Positions 6,149 through 12,005 of a DNA stretch of 35,168 nt are shown here, piece after piece. Numbering within the stretch: position 1 is the first letter of the stretch; each line of letters begins with the position of its first letter. Location: IMG/VR virus record IMGVR_UViG_3300033145_002061, positions 1 to 35,168 of that record; one strand, given 5' to 3'. Source of the stretch: a virus. Under the pieces are notes generated by a model, which was given only the letters and a program-made list of their open reading frames with translations, was not told the origin of the DNA and searched no databases. Position numbers and translations under genes: made by a program.

Positions 6149-6300
6149 TAATTCACCACAACCCCAATATGGCATCTTGGGCACTCACGACAATCCTCGG
6201 TATATATCTGTGGTGTACTCACCATCTTCTCCCCACAACGAGCGCATGTTAAGACTACTCTCTTTTGCTCTTTCTTCGTTACCGTTGAACTATCCTTCAT
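6148..6300 (-). CDS. zinc-finger-like protein, first gene of the leftward operon (50 aa)
   Basis: A 50-codon frame from ATG 6300, behind GGGAGGTGATACTG, to TAG at 6148-6150. It carries Cys19-x2-Cys22 and Cys37-x2-Cys40-x2-Cys43 in a basic background, as in small zinc ribbons. It is the first gene after the leftward promoter and the leader hairpin, a position often used for early regulators. Whether it is one is inference. Confidence 0.65.
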   Translation of the reverse strand: MKDSSTVTKKEQKRVVLTCARCGEKMVSTPQIYTEDCRECPRCHIGVVVN

Positions 6301-6344
6301 CAGTATCACCTCCCATCTTTAAAGTTATCGTTCGATGCAATAAA

Positions 6345-6376
6345 AATACCACCTTGAAGGGTATCAAGATGGTATT
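6345..6376 (-). terminator. intrinsic terminator/attenuator in the leftward leader
   Basis: Read on the minus strand: AATACCA, T, CTTG, an 8-base loop, CAAG, G, TGGTATT, then TTTTATT. This gives a stem of about 12 pairs followed by a U tract, the form of a rho-independent terminator. It lies between the leftward promoter (6475-6503) and the first gene (start 6300), so most early transcripts would stop unless the terminator is overcome. On the plus strand no U tract follows, so it acts leftward. Confidence 0.7.
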
Positions 6377-6382
6377 CATAAA

Positions 6383-6452
6383 TTCAAACCTTGAAATTAT
6401 AACCTTGCCTGTTGGCATTTGTTCGACCTTTGAAATTATAGGTTGCCTGTTT
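6383..6452 (-). repeat. two direct repeats in the leftward leader carrying palindromic-box variants
   Basis: On the minus strand two blocks begin AACAGGCAA and continue into TATAATTTCAA plus GGT and a partial TTGAA. They lie at about 6383-6415 and 6421-6452. Each contains a variant of the dispersed box (plus-strand form TTCAAnCyTTGAAATTATAA). They are transcribed from the leftward promoter before the leader terminator, so they could act as DNA operators or as RNA sites for anti-termination. Confidence 0.55.
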
Positions 6453-6474
6453 AGGTATATCAGTTTACAGAATG

Positions 6475-6503
6475 AGTATATCATATCGCGATTGAATTGT
6501 CAA
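6475..6503 (-). promoter_or_regulatory. leftward early promoter
   Basis: Minus-strand TTGACA (6503-6498), 17 bp spacer, TATACT (6480-6475), with TG one base before the -10 (extended -10). It points at the early operon. Both hexamers and the spacing are identical to those of the three rightward promoters. TTGAA half-boxes overlap the -35 region (6491-6511). Confidence 0.8.
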
Positions 6504-6512
6504 GGTTGAATT

Positions 6513-6525
6513 GAGACGAAGTCTC
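6513..6525. promoter_or_regulatory. small dyad between divergent promoters
   Basis: A perfect inverted repeat, GAGAC-GAA-GTCTC, in the space between the leftward (-35 at 6498-6503) and rightward (-35 at 6581-6586) promoters. It could be an operator half or chance. A TATAATTTCAAT half-box follows at 6538-6549. Confidence 0.35.
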
Positions 6526-6580
6526 CGACGCTGGCGATATAATTTCAATGTTTATTTTTGATAAAATGTTAATATTTAGC

Positions 6581-6609
6581 TTGACAAAGTACTTTCAATG
6601 TGATATACT
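6581..6609 (+). promoter_or_regulatory. rightward promoter 1
   Basis: TTGACA (6581-6586), 17 bp, TATACT (6604-6609), with TGA before the -10 giving an extended -10. The HNH/zinc-finger gene starts 22 bases downstream of the -10, with AAAGGAGG between. Confidence 0.8.
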
Positions 6610-6631
6610 TGTTTATAGAAAGGAGGACAAC

Positions 6632-6961
6632 ATGAAAGAGATTAATTTAATAGAAAAACAATGTAAGATATGTGATAGTATGTTTACTACAAAGGACAAC
6701 CGTCGGAAATTTTGTAGTGATAAATGTACTATCGAAAGTCGTAATAAATACCTGAGGGAACACTTTAGAACAACGCGACACGTCAAGAATAAGATAGTAA
6801 AGGGTAGTTGTCAAGTATGCGGTTTTACTGAAATAGTTGATGTACATAGAGAAGGATATAAACTATATCATCTATGTCCAAATCATCATAGGTTAGTAAC
6901 GAGGGGTAAACGGACGGTAGATAGTTATGGAATTGAACCGCTTGGTACTTTCACGTCGTAA
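6632..6961 (+). CDS. HNH-type nuclease/zinc-finger protein (109 aa)
   Basis: Start ATG 6632, seven bases after AAAGGAGG; the longer open frame to 6548 runs through the promoter. The N-terminal part has Cys11-x2-Cys14 and Cys28-x3-Cys32, a zinc knuckle (CKICDSMFTTKD, KFCSDKC). The C-terminal part has Cys60-x2-Cys63, VDVH (His72) and LCPNHH (Cys82, Asn84, His85, His86), the signature of a compact HNH/beta-beta-alpha-metal fold. It is the only gene directly behind rightward promoter 1. It could be a homing-type endonuclease, or a DNA-binding protein using the HNH fold. Catalysis is not proven, because small phage HNH proteins vary. Confidence 0.75.
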   Translation: MKEINLIEKQCKICDSMFTTKDNRRKFCSDKCTIESRNKYLREHFRTTRHVKNKIVKGSCQVCGFTEIVDVHREGYKLYHLCPNHHRLVTRGKRTVDSYGIEPLGTFTS

Positions 6962-6969
6962 GTTATGGG

Positions 6970-6987
6970 ATTATGGAAGTCCATAAT
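6970..6987. repeat. TTATGGA/TCCATAA inverted repeat
   Basis: ATTATGGA and TCCATAAT, two bases apart, form a perfect 8-bp dyad. It belongs to a set of nine TTATGGA/TCCATAA copies between 6970 and 7259. Confidence 0.7.
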
Positions 6988-7229
6988 TTGTGATATGTTA
7001 TAATCTGTTGATATGGTAGGGGTTATGTAAATTATGGAATTATGGAGTTTTTTCGACCATTTTTTGGGGTGTGTTGTAGTGTATATAGTATAATATATAT
7101 ACTATATATATTATATAACATATATAAAAGAATAAAGAAAGAGGAACCCTTCAGCGAGTGTCAGTACCCTCCATAATCCATAATTTCCATAATCATATCG
7201 CTTAACTTGTGTAATTGTAAAGGGTTATC

Positions 7230-7268
7230 GTAATTTCAATCGTTATGGAGTGTCCATAATTGAACTTA
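7230..7268. promoter_or_regulatory. split palindromic box with a second palindrome nested in it
   Basis: The half-sites GTAATTTCAAT (7230-7240) and AATTGAACTTA (7258-7268) match the dispersed box but are separated by an extra 17 bp. The insert creates a perfect TTATGGA-GTG-TCCATAA dyad (7243-7259), the repeat found elsewhere in this region. It lies about 45 bp upstream of rightward promoter 2. Confidence 0.6.
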
Positions 7269-7277
7269 TGACTTTTA

Positions 7278-7310
7278 ATACTCTCAAGAGAGTATATTTA
7301 TTTTAAAATA
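7278..7310. promoter_or_regulatory. two perfect palindromes upstream of promoter 2
   Basis: ATACTCTC-AA-GAGAGTAT (7278-7295) and TATTTTAAAATA (7299-7310) lie immediately upstream of the -35 at 7315. Their placement suits an operator controlling this promoter. Confidence 0.45.
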
Positions 7311-7314
7311 ATAC

Positions 7315-7343
7315 TTGACAAACACTATTTTATCATGTATACT
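7315..7343 (+). promoter_or_regulatory. rightward promoter 2
   Basis: TTGACA (7315-7320), 17 bp, TATACT (7338-7343). It drives the 76-codon gene starting at 7401. Hexamers and spacing are the same as the other three promoters. Confidence 0.8.
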
Positions 7344-7400
7344 TATATTGTAATAGTGATAATGTAGTATAACAGAATGAGAGGGGAGGTGAAAATAATC

Positions 7401-7631
7401 ATGGCGAAAAAGGTAATCGTTGCTAAATTGACGCACGACGGCAAGGAGTACATCGGTAAACGTGAAGTAAAGTTATACGACGGTACTGATGAACTATCTG
7501 CTGACGCAAATGTTGGTATGACCTTACGAGTACAGCGACAGATACGCGACGCTCTCAAGGTAAAGTATGGTATTAAGGTACTTACTTCAGGCGGTGTTGC
7601 GAAAGACCTCTCGGAAGTTGAGAGCGTCTAG
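7401..7631 (+). CDS. small hypothetical protein behind promoter 2 (76 aa)
   Basis: ATG 7401 is chosen, following GGGGAGGTGAAAATAATC; a frame from 7377 lacks a site. The protein starts with AKKVIVAKLTHDGKEYIG, has an acidic middle (LYDGTDELSADANVG) and a basic helix (RVQRQIRDALKVKYG). It forms its own transcription unit: a strong promoter upstream and a strong hairpin just downstream (7650-7680). A single highly expressed small gene in a control region could be a regulator or a host-takeover protein. No family recognised. Confidence 0.7.
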   Translation: MAKKVIVAKLTHDGKEYIGKREVKLYDGTDELSADANVGMTLRVQRQIRDALKVKYGIKVLTSGGVAKDLSEVESV

Positions 7632-7649
7632 TTTGTCGTAATTAGATAC

Positions 7650-7680
7650 TTGGGCGAAGTGTAACACTTACTTCGCCCAA
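7650..7680 (+). terminator. hairpin terminator after the 76-aa gene
   Basis: An 11-bp perfect GC-rich stem, TTGGGCGAAGT / ACTTCGCCCAA, with a 9-base loop, 18 bases after the TAG stop. The following TGTATTTATA is only moderately U-rich, so it may be a weaker terminator or a mRNA-stabilising end. Confidence 0.6.
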
Positions 7681-7739
7681 TGTATTTATACCCCTATCAC
7701 ACTATCAATTCACTACTTCAATACTTCCATCGCATCTAT

Positions 7740-7784
7740 CACACTTACCACACTTACCATAAGTACCATACTTACCATCGATAC
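7740..7784. repeat. 9-bp tandem repeats
   Basis: Units CACACTTAC, CACACTTAC, CATAAGTAC and CATACTTAC, followed by the looser CATCGATAC, run head to tail with exact 9-bp spacing. They resemble short iterons or a protein-binding array. Confidence 0.6.
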
Positions 7785-7892
7785 AGTATATGGATACTAT
7801 TATAATACTAATGAGGAAGTGTCGTGCCACCCCCCACCCTACCCCTGTAATACTATAAGGTGCTATATTATAACGCCAACCAAAAAATGAAA

Positions 7893-7914
7893 GTTCAATC
7901 CTTGAAATTATAAC
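7893..7914. promoter_or_regulatory. palindromic-box variant
   Basis: GTTCAATCCTTGAAATTATA followed by AC, the reverse orientation of the box (TTCAAnCyTTGAAATTATAA form). It is flanked by AAGTT/AACTT, which widens the dyad. Confidence 0.55.
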
Positions 7915-8087
7915 TTTTTGGGGATAGTGAAACTGACACTCTATATATAGGTAAGGCTTCGCCTTTGAAGATACCACACGATTGCACACTTGACCGCCTT
8001 GCTCGTTTAGGCTCGCAATCGACCATTTCCCTATGGCGACCTTACACACCCCTTAAATCGCCTTAAACACCCCTCTTTTCCAATAAC

Positions 8088-8107
8088 TTCAACCTTTGAA
8101 ATTATAA
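8088..8107. promoter_or_regulatory. palindromic-box variant upstream of promoter 3
   Basis: TTCAACCTTTGAAATTATAA, ending 22 bases before the -35 of promoter 3. Together with the copies at 6383-6402, 6421-6440 and 7893-7914 it defines a 20-bp variant confined to the control region. Confidence 0.55.
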
Positions 8108-8129
8108 AAAATTTATTTTCAAAACACCC

Positions 8130-8158
8130 TTGACAAACGACTAAAATTATGATATACT
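8130..8158 (+). promoter_or_regulatory. rightward promoter 3, candidate late promoter
   Basis: TTGACA (8130-8135), 17 bp, TATACT (8153-8158), with TGA before the -10. It is the last promoter seen before the virion module. Its transcript covers a 57-codon gene and then meets an intrinsic terminator at 8464-8516. Confidence 0.8.
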
Positions 8159-8268
8159 CATATTAGAGAAATACGACCATTCACCAATTTAAGATTATAA
8201 CTTGAATGATTAAACTTATAACTTTTAAAATTGAATGGTTGTAACCCAAGTGTTTAAGGAGTACTGGT

Positions 8269-8442
8269 GTGTCAATTGATTGGTTACCTGAGTTTGGGAA
8301 GAAGTTTGAAGGTAACGCTATGATAGCTAACCTGAAAAAGGAAGGCTTCCATGGTAAAGTTATTGTTAATTTCTGTAACGGCAGTCCCAACACCACTCAC
8401 CTCGAATGGTGTGTGAAGCCGTATATGGAATGTGGTAAGTAA
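8269..8442 (+). CDS. small protein in the late leader (57 aa)
   Basis: A 57-codon frame starting at GTG 8269, seven bases after AAGGAG, ending TAA 8440-8442. It begins with SIDWLPEFGKKFEG and has an HGKVIVNFCNGSP strand and three cysteines in all. It lies between promoter 3 and the leader terminator, so it is the only protein made from the short transcript. By position it could be the late regulator or an accessory. No family recognised. Confidence 0.6.
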   Translation: MSIDWLPEFGKKFEGNAMIANLKKEGFHGKVIVNFCNGSPNTTHLEWCVKPYMECGK

Positions 8443-8463
8443 GTAGGACAATACTAAAAAGGT

Positions 8464-8516
8464 AAGCCTACTCAGACGACATCTTTATGTTGGAGGTGTT
8501 GTTGGGTAGGCTTTTT
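8464..8516 (+). terminator. intrinsic terminator before terminase
   Basis: AAGCCTAC pairs with GTAGGCTT, with further pairing inside the long loop (GACGACAT with GTGTTGTT, including wobbles). TTTTT follows directly. It ends 18 bases before the small-terminase start, so transcription of the virion genes from promoter 3 must pass it. Confidence 0.75.
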
Positions 8517-8534
8517 AATTGTGGGGAGTGAGAG

Positions 8535-9050
8535 ATGGAACATTCAGAGTGTACTAAAGAACAATATCCCGATAAGATTAACCTCCGACACCGAGCACTT
8601 ATGCGTCGACTTGTGGCTGGTATGACACTAACACAGGCGTGTGAGGACATAGGATATAGTTTGCAAAGAGCGTCGGTTATCGTTAACAGCCCCCTATTCA
8701 TAGCGGAGAAGGATAAGATGGCTAATGATGTGGAGAAGGGATTTGTGGATGCTGAAGCTGGTAGGTTAACGAGTGACCCCACTCGTGCGGCGTTAGATAA
8801 GGCGAAGGAGAAGGCGGTTAAGACTCTACATGGAGCGTTGGATGACAATAGTGGGAATGTTAGGGTGAGTGCGGCGAAAGACATTCTTGATAGAACGGGT
8901 TATGCGAAGGAAGATAAGGTTAATGCTAATGTGTTGTTGGAGCCGAGTCAAGGTTTACTGGATATGTTAACTAGGGTGATGGGAGGTAAGAAGAATGGAA
9001 GCAGTGGGAACCCCTCAAATACAGAGGGTAAGGACAGTCCTATTAAGTAG
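8535..9050 (+). CDS. terS: terminase small subunit
   Basis: A 171-residue protein directly upstream of and overlapping the large terminase. Residues 18-60 form a helix-turn-helix-like region (RHRALMRRLVAGMTLTQACE, then SLQRASVIVNSPLF), as in DNA-recognition domains of small terminases. Later the ...NVRVSAAKDILDRTGYAKED segment matches the oligomerisation/C-terminal pattern of this family. It recognises the packaging start and regulates the large subunit. Start ATG 8535 follows GGGGAGTGAGAG. The call rests on synteny plus HTH. Confidence 0.8.
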   Translation: MEHSECTKEQYPDKINLRHRALMRRLVAGMTLTQACEDIGYSLQRASVIVNSPLFIAEKDKMANDVEKGFVDAEAGRLTSDPTRAALDKAKEKAVKTLHGALDDNSGNVRVSAAKDILDRTGYAKEDKVNANVLLEPSQGLLDMLTRVMGGKKNGSSGNPSNTEGKDSPIK

Positions 9051-10506
9051 GTTCAGGAATTTCTGTCAGACTTTCACAGAACCTGAATACTATGACGATA
9101 CATTTCACGGTCCCCTTTGTGACTTCCTTCAAGATGCTGGACCCAACAAGATGATTATACTTCCTCGTACCTTTCTTAAAACTACTATAGTAGGATTGTA
9201 CTTGTTGTGGAGGAGTGTTAAAGATACGACAATTAGAGAGTTGATTTCCTCCAACACCACTCCCAACGCTCAGAAGACAGTTCGTACTCTTCGTGGTATT
9301 ATAGAGAATAATACTGACTTTCAACTGTTTTTTCCAGAAACAATCCCCAATTTTTCTAAGGTTAGATGGTCGGACTCATGTGCTTGTTTACAGAGGAAGG
9401 TAGACCATCCTGAAGGTACATTTGAGAGTGCTGGTGTAGGAGCTAACATCATTCGACGCCATTTTAACTTGATATGGGAAGATGATACCGTCGCGCCGAA
9501 GAAGGATGAGTTGAGTGGGGATGAGTTGATGCCAAGTAAAGATGACATAGAGAAGGCGGTTGGGTTCCATAAGTTAACAGTACCTCTGTTGATAAATGAG
9601 GAAGATGAGAGGATTATAACTGCAACTAGGTGGGCATCCTATGACTTAGTCAGTTATGTGTTGGAGAATGAGAAGAACTTTGCTGTGTTTAACCAAAAAG
9701 CATATAAGGATGAAGCACATACAGAGGGAAGATATAAGAGGTTTAGTATAAATAGATTGAATAACATAAGGATTGCTATGGGTACTTACCTCTTTACTAT
9801 GCTATACCTCAATCAACCTCTGGCTAAGGAGTTCATGGCATTTAATCCTGATTGGTTTCGATATTACGAGGATGGAGATGAAAATATGCCCGACGAGGGA
9901 GAGGTAGTTGTAACCTTAGACCCTGCAGACCCACCCACGGGGAAGAAAACTCAAGATTATTCAGCCATCCTATCCTGTAAACACACTAAGAAAGGTATGT
10001 TTGTCAGGCGTTATCGCAGGAAGAGGTTGAGTGATAAGAAGATGATTGATGAAACTTTCGATGTATGTGAGATGGATGGGGCGGTGAAAATTAGGATTGA
10101 AACTAATCGTTACGCACACCTTGAGGCTGCTTTCCGTGAGGAGATGAAGAAGAGGGATAAGTACTATATAATAGAGACGGTTAAAGGTAAAAGTAATAAA
10201 GAGGGGCGTATTAAGAACCGTTTGTCGCCGTTGTTTGAGAACGGTGTGATATGGTTTAAGAGGAATATGGCAGAACTAGAGTCGGAGTTAACCACTTTCC
10301 CTTATGGGAAACATGACGACCTTATAGATGCATTAGCGTGGCAGGTGAGTGGGAGGACAACTACCGAGTATACTAAGGTAGAGGTTAGGAAGCCAATGCC
10401 CAAGCGTATGACCTTCACACTCGACCAAATTAGGGAGAGTTGTAGACATAAGAGTAAGGCACCCTATCCTTTCCAAGTGCAAATGGAAGATGTGATAGCG
10501 GGATAG
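8995..10506 (+). CDS. terL: terminase large subunit
   Basis: A 503-residue packaging motor. The N-terminal ATPase has the deviant Walker A LPRTFLKTTI (56-65), Walker B FNLIWEDD (157-164) and the coupling motif ATRW (210-213). The C-terminal RNase H-like nuclease has Asp309 (VVVTLDPADP) and the Asp441/Asp442 pair in GKHDDLIDALA. The ATG at 8995 follows GGGAGGTAAGAAG and overlaps the small subunit by 56 bases. It acts at the portal to fill the head with DNA. All key motifs are present, so it should be active. Confidence 0.93.
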   Translation: MEAVGTPQIQRVRTVLLSRFRNFCQTFTEPEYYDDTFHGPLCDFLQDAGPNKMIILPRTFLKTTIVGLYLLWRSVKDTTIRELISSNTTPNAQKTVRTLRGIIENNTDFQLFFPETIPNFSKVRWSDSCACLQRKVDHPEGTFESAGVGANIIRRHFNLIWEDDTVAPKKDELSGDELMPSKDDIEKAVGFHKLTVPLLINEEDERIITATRWASYDLVSYVLENEKNFAVFNQKAYKDEAHTEGRYKRFSINRLNNIRIAMGTYLFTMLYLNQPLAKEFMAFNPDWFRYYEDGDENMPDEGEVVVTLDPADPPTGKKTQDYSAILSCKHTKKGMFVRRYRRKRLSDKKMIDETFDVCEMDGAVKIRIETNRYAHLEAAFREEMKKRDKYYIIETVKGKSNKEGRIKNRLSPLFENGVIWFKRNMAELESELTTFPYGKHDDLIDALAWQVSGRTTTEYTKVEVRKPMPKRMTFTLDQIRESCRHKSKAPYPFQVQMEDVIAG

Positions 10507-10510
10507 TTTA

Positions 10511-10533
10511 GTAAGTTCAATAATTGAACATAC
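10511..10533. promoter_or_regulatory. palindromic box after terminase
   Basis: GTAAGTTCAA and TTGAACATAC with TAA between, in the 46-bp gap between terL and the next gene. This is the only full box with a G at position 5 of the left arm, so its left arm is the more symmetrical form. Confidence 0.65.
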
Positions 10534-10552
10534 AAGGTGGGAGGAGCGAAAT

Positions 10553-10903
10553 ATGAAGAATGTTAGTATTAGAGAATACAATATAGCAAGAAACATCGAT
10601 GTAGACCAGACAGGGGACTTACTGATAACGGGGAAGAAAATACTGTTTGGTTACTACATAAGCAACCAGAACGCAGCGGTTATATATGTTAAGTTCTACA
10701 ACAAGGCAACTGCTGCAACTGTGGGGACGGACACCCCCGTGTTAACTTTAGCTATCCCCGCGGCGAGCGCGGCTAATCAAGAGTTTTTGGGTGGTATTCC
10801 TTTCAGTCTGGGTATAGGGATTGGAGCAACGACCGGTCCGACGGATGCGGATACAGGTGCTCCAGGTGCTAATGAGGTAATTGTTAATGCACTTTACAAA
10901 TAG
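10553..10903 (+). CDS. conserved-looking phage structural protein, beta-rich (116 aa)
   Basis: A 116-residue protein with GDLLITGKKILFGYYISN, then AAVIYVKFYNKATAATVGTD, then TPVLTLAIPAA and ANEVIVNALYK. Proteins of this pattern (FYNKATAPTVGTDTPVLTIPIPAG) look familiar from short-tailed and other phages near head genes. They are thought to be virion components with a beta-sandwich fold; the exact role is not known to me. Start ATG 10553 behind GGGAGGAGCGAAAT. Confidence 0.75.
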   Translation: MKNVSIREYNIARNIDVDQTGDLLITGKKILFGYYISNQNAAVIYVKFYNKATAATVGTDTPVLTLAIPAASAANQEFLGGIPFSLGIGIGATTGPTDADTGAPGANEVIVNALYK

Positions 10904-10911
10904 GGGGATGT

Positions 10912-11841
10912 ATGGGTGGTAAGTTAGGGTTGGGACACATCGGGTATGGGTATGGTAACGATGGTCAAGTTACTGCTGAAGAAGCCTTTCAATCTATAGA
11001 GAGGGTTAGGAAGAACCTACTTAAGACGGATAAGAAGAAGGTGTTTAAAGTTGGTGATGTAAAGAATGGGAAGAAGAAGTTTGAAACCTGTTTAATTACT
11101 TCCTTCGTCGGTAAGGAGTACTGTTTCGACAACTATTTAAAGGGTATATCACACCTCCCAACCAAAGATATGTGTGCGGTTATATATGATAACTCCAATT
11201 CGAAGAGGTTTGGGAAGAAGCTTATAAGAGAGATGGGTAAACACTTTAAAAGGTACGTTTACGTGGTGGATGAGAACGCTCATTACACGGTTGAAAATAC
11301 TAAGGAGTACTTCCTAATTGCGGAAAGAGCATTCAACATCTACAACACCATCTGTAACCACTTCCTCATCAGTGCTAAATACACCATGATTATCGAGGAT
11401 GATGTAGAGGTGAAGAAGGGGACATACGAAAAGTTTATTAAGCTGATGGACCTCTACCCCAACATAGGAACTGTAGTGGGTAACCAACACGACCGTCACC
11501 CAGCAGAGAACAATATTGGTGATGGTCACCCTCATCCAGTGGTATGGCACATGATGGAGGAGAGAGATGTGGTTAGCGGTGAGATGGGTGTTAAGATGAA
11601 GATGTATGATAGAAGTAAAAAGTTTGGGTTGGAGGCTGTGGCATCAGCACATACGGGGTGTTGGTTTACTCGTACCCCTTTATTGAAGAGTGTTAAATTA
11701 GTATTCAATTATCGAGACTTAGGGGGTTGGGACCAAGTTTGGGGATATCGTTTAAACAAGATGGGTAGGTCGTTAGTGGTGGATTGGTCCTCTCCCGTTA
11801 AACATTATTATAAGTTAAATGGGAAGAAGGGGTATCTATAA
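10912..11841 (+). CDS. glycosyltransferase, GT-A fold (family 2-like)
   Basis: A 309-residue protein with an N-terminal Rossmann-like start (TCLITSFVGKEYCFDNYLKG) and the sugar-nucleotide/metal motif in YTMIIEDDVEVKKGTYEK (EDD near residues 162-164). Later come AHTGCWFTRTPLLK and GGWDQVWGYRLNKMG. These match GT-A glycosyltransferases. The substrate is unknown: it could modify the virion, phage DNA bases or host surface sugars. It lies between a structural gene and portal, an unusual site, and it is on the late strand, so it is probably made with virion proteins. Confidence 0.75.
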   Translation: MGGKLGLGHIGYGYGNDGQVTAEEAFQSIERVRKNLLKTDKKKVFKVGDVKNGKKKFETCLITSFVGKEYCFDNYLKGISHLPTKDMCAVIYDNSNSKRFGKKLIREMGKHFKRYVYVVDENAHYTVENTKEYFLIAERAFNIYNTICNHFLISAKYTMIIEDDVEVKKGTYEKFIKLMDLYPNIGTVVGNQHDRHPAENNIGDGHPHPVVWHMMEERDVVSGEMGVKMKMYDRSKKFGLEAVASAHTGCWFTRTPLLKSVKLVFNYRDLGGWDQVWGYRLNKMGRSLVVDWSSPVKHYYKLNGKKGYL

Positions 11842-12005
11842 TGCCATACGACTATCCGAAATATGGTCATCCTCGTACGGAGGCACAAAGGAGGAGGAGA
11901 CATAAGAGGTTACACGGTAAGGATGCGAAGGTGCCGAGGAGAGGGACAGGTAAGGGAAAGTATACAGCGCAAGCTATGGAAGCAATGAGTAAGAGGAGTA
12001 AATAA
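11841..12005 (+). CDS. small very basic protein before portal (54 aa)
   Basis: A 54-codon frame: ATG 11841 overlaps the glycosyltransferase stop and TAA 12003-12005 overlaps the portal ATG. Highly basic (EAQRRRRHKRLHGKD) with an AQAMEAMSKRSK tail. Could bind nucleic acid inside the head or be an assembly accessory. Not recognised. Confidence 0.65.
   Translation: MPYDYPKYGHPRTEAQRRRRHKRLHGKDAKVPRRGTGKGKYTAQAMEAMSKRSK

Larger units (their letters stand above)
6962..7314. other. gene-free control region, candidate replication origin
   Basis: No credible gene on either strand. It holds repeated TTATGGA (6971, 7032, 7040, 7243) and its complement TCCATAA (6980, 7170, 7177, 7186, 7253). An almost pure A/T stretch lies at about 7082-7130, and palindromes at 6970-6987, 7243-7259, 7278-7295 and 7299-7310. 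Repeats flanking an AT-rich tract are the usual design of an iteron-type origin. This is inference from layout only. Confidence 0.5.
7681..8129. other. gene-poor region with tandem repeats and box variants
   Basis: About 450 bases with no convincing gene. Contents: four to five 9-bp tandem units (7740-7784), a C-rich run near 7828-7840, a box variant at 7893-7914, two adjacent hairpins (7953-7965; 7979-7985 with 8015-8021), and a second box variant at 8088-8107 just upstream of promoter 3. A minus-strand open frame (7705-8049) covers the repeats but has no ribosome site or family. Confidence 0.5.

Noticed and set aside
6632-6961. Calling the HNH protein a repressor of lysogeny
   Set aside because: There is no helix-turn-helix and no integrase or other lysogeny gene; the motifs fit an HNH/zinc fold.
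7953-8021. A tRNA gene
   Set aside because: No acceptor stem, TTCGA loop or cloverleaf order can be drawn; only two simple hairpins.
7705-8049. A 114-codon minus-strand frame with a CxxCxRC-like end
   Set aside because: It covers the 9-bp repeats, a box variant and hairpins; its cysteine-rich end is simply the translation of the repeats. No ribosome site or promoter fits.
8269-8442. Calling the 57-residue leader protein a Q-type antiterminator
   Set aside because: No sequence motif supports it; only its position does, so the function is left open.
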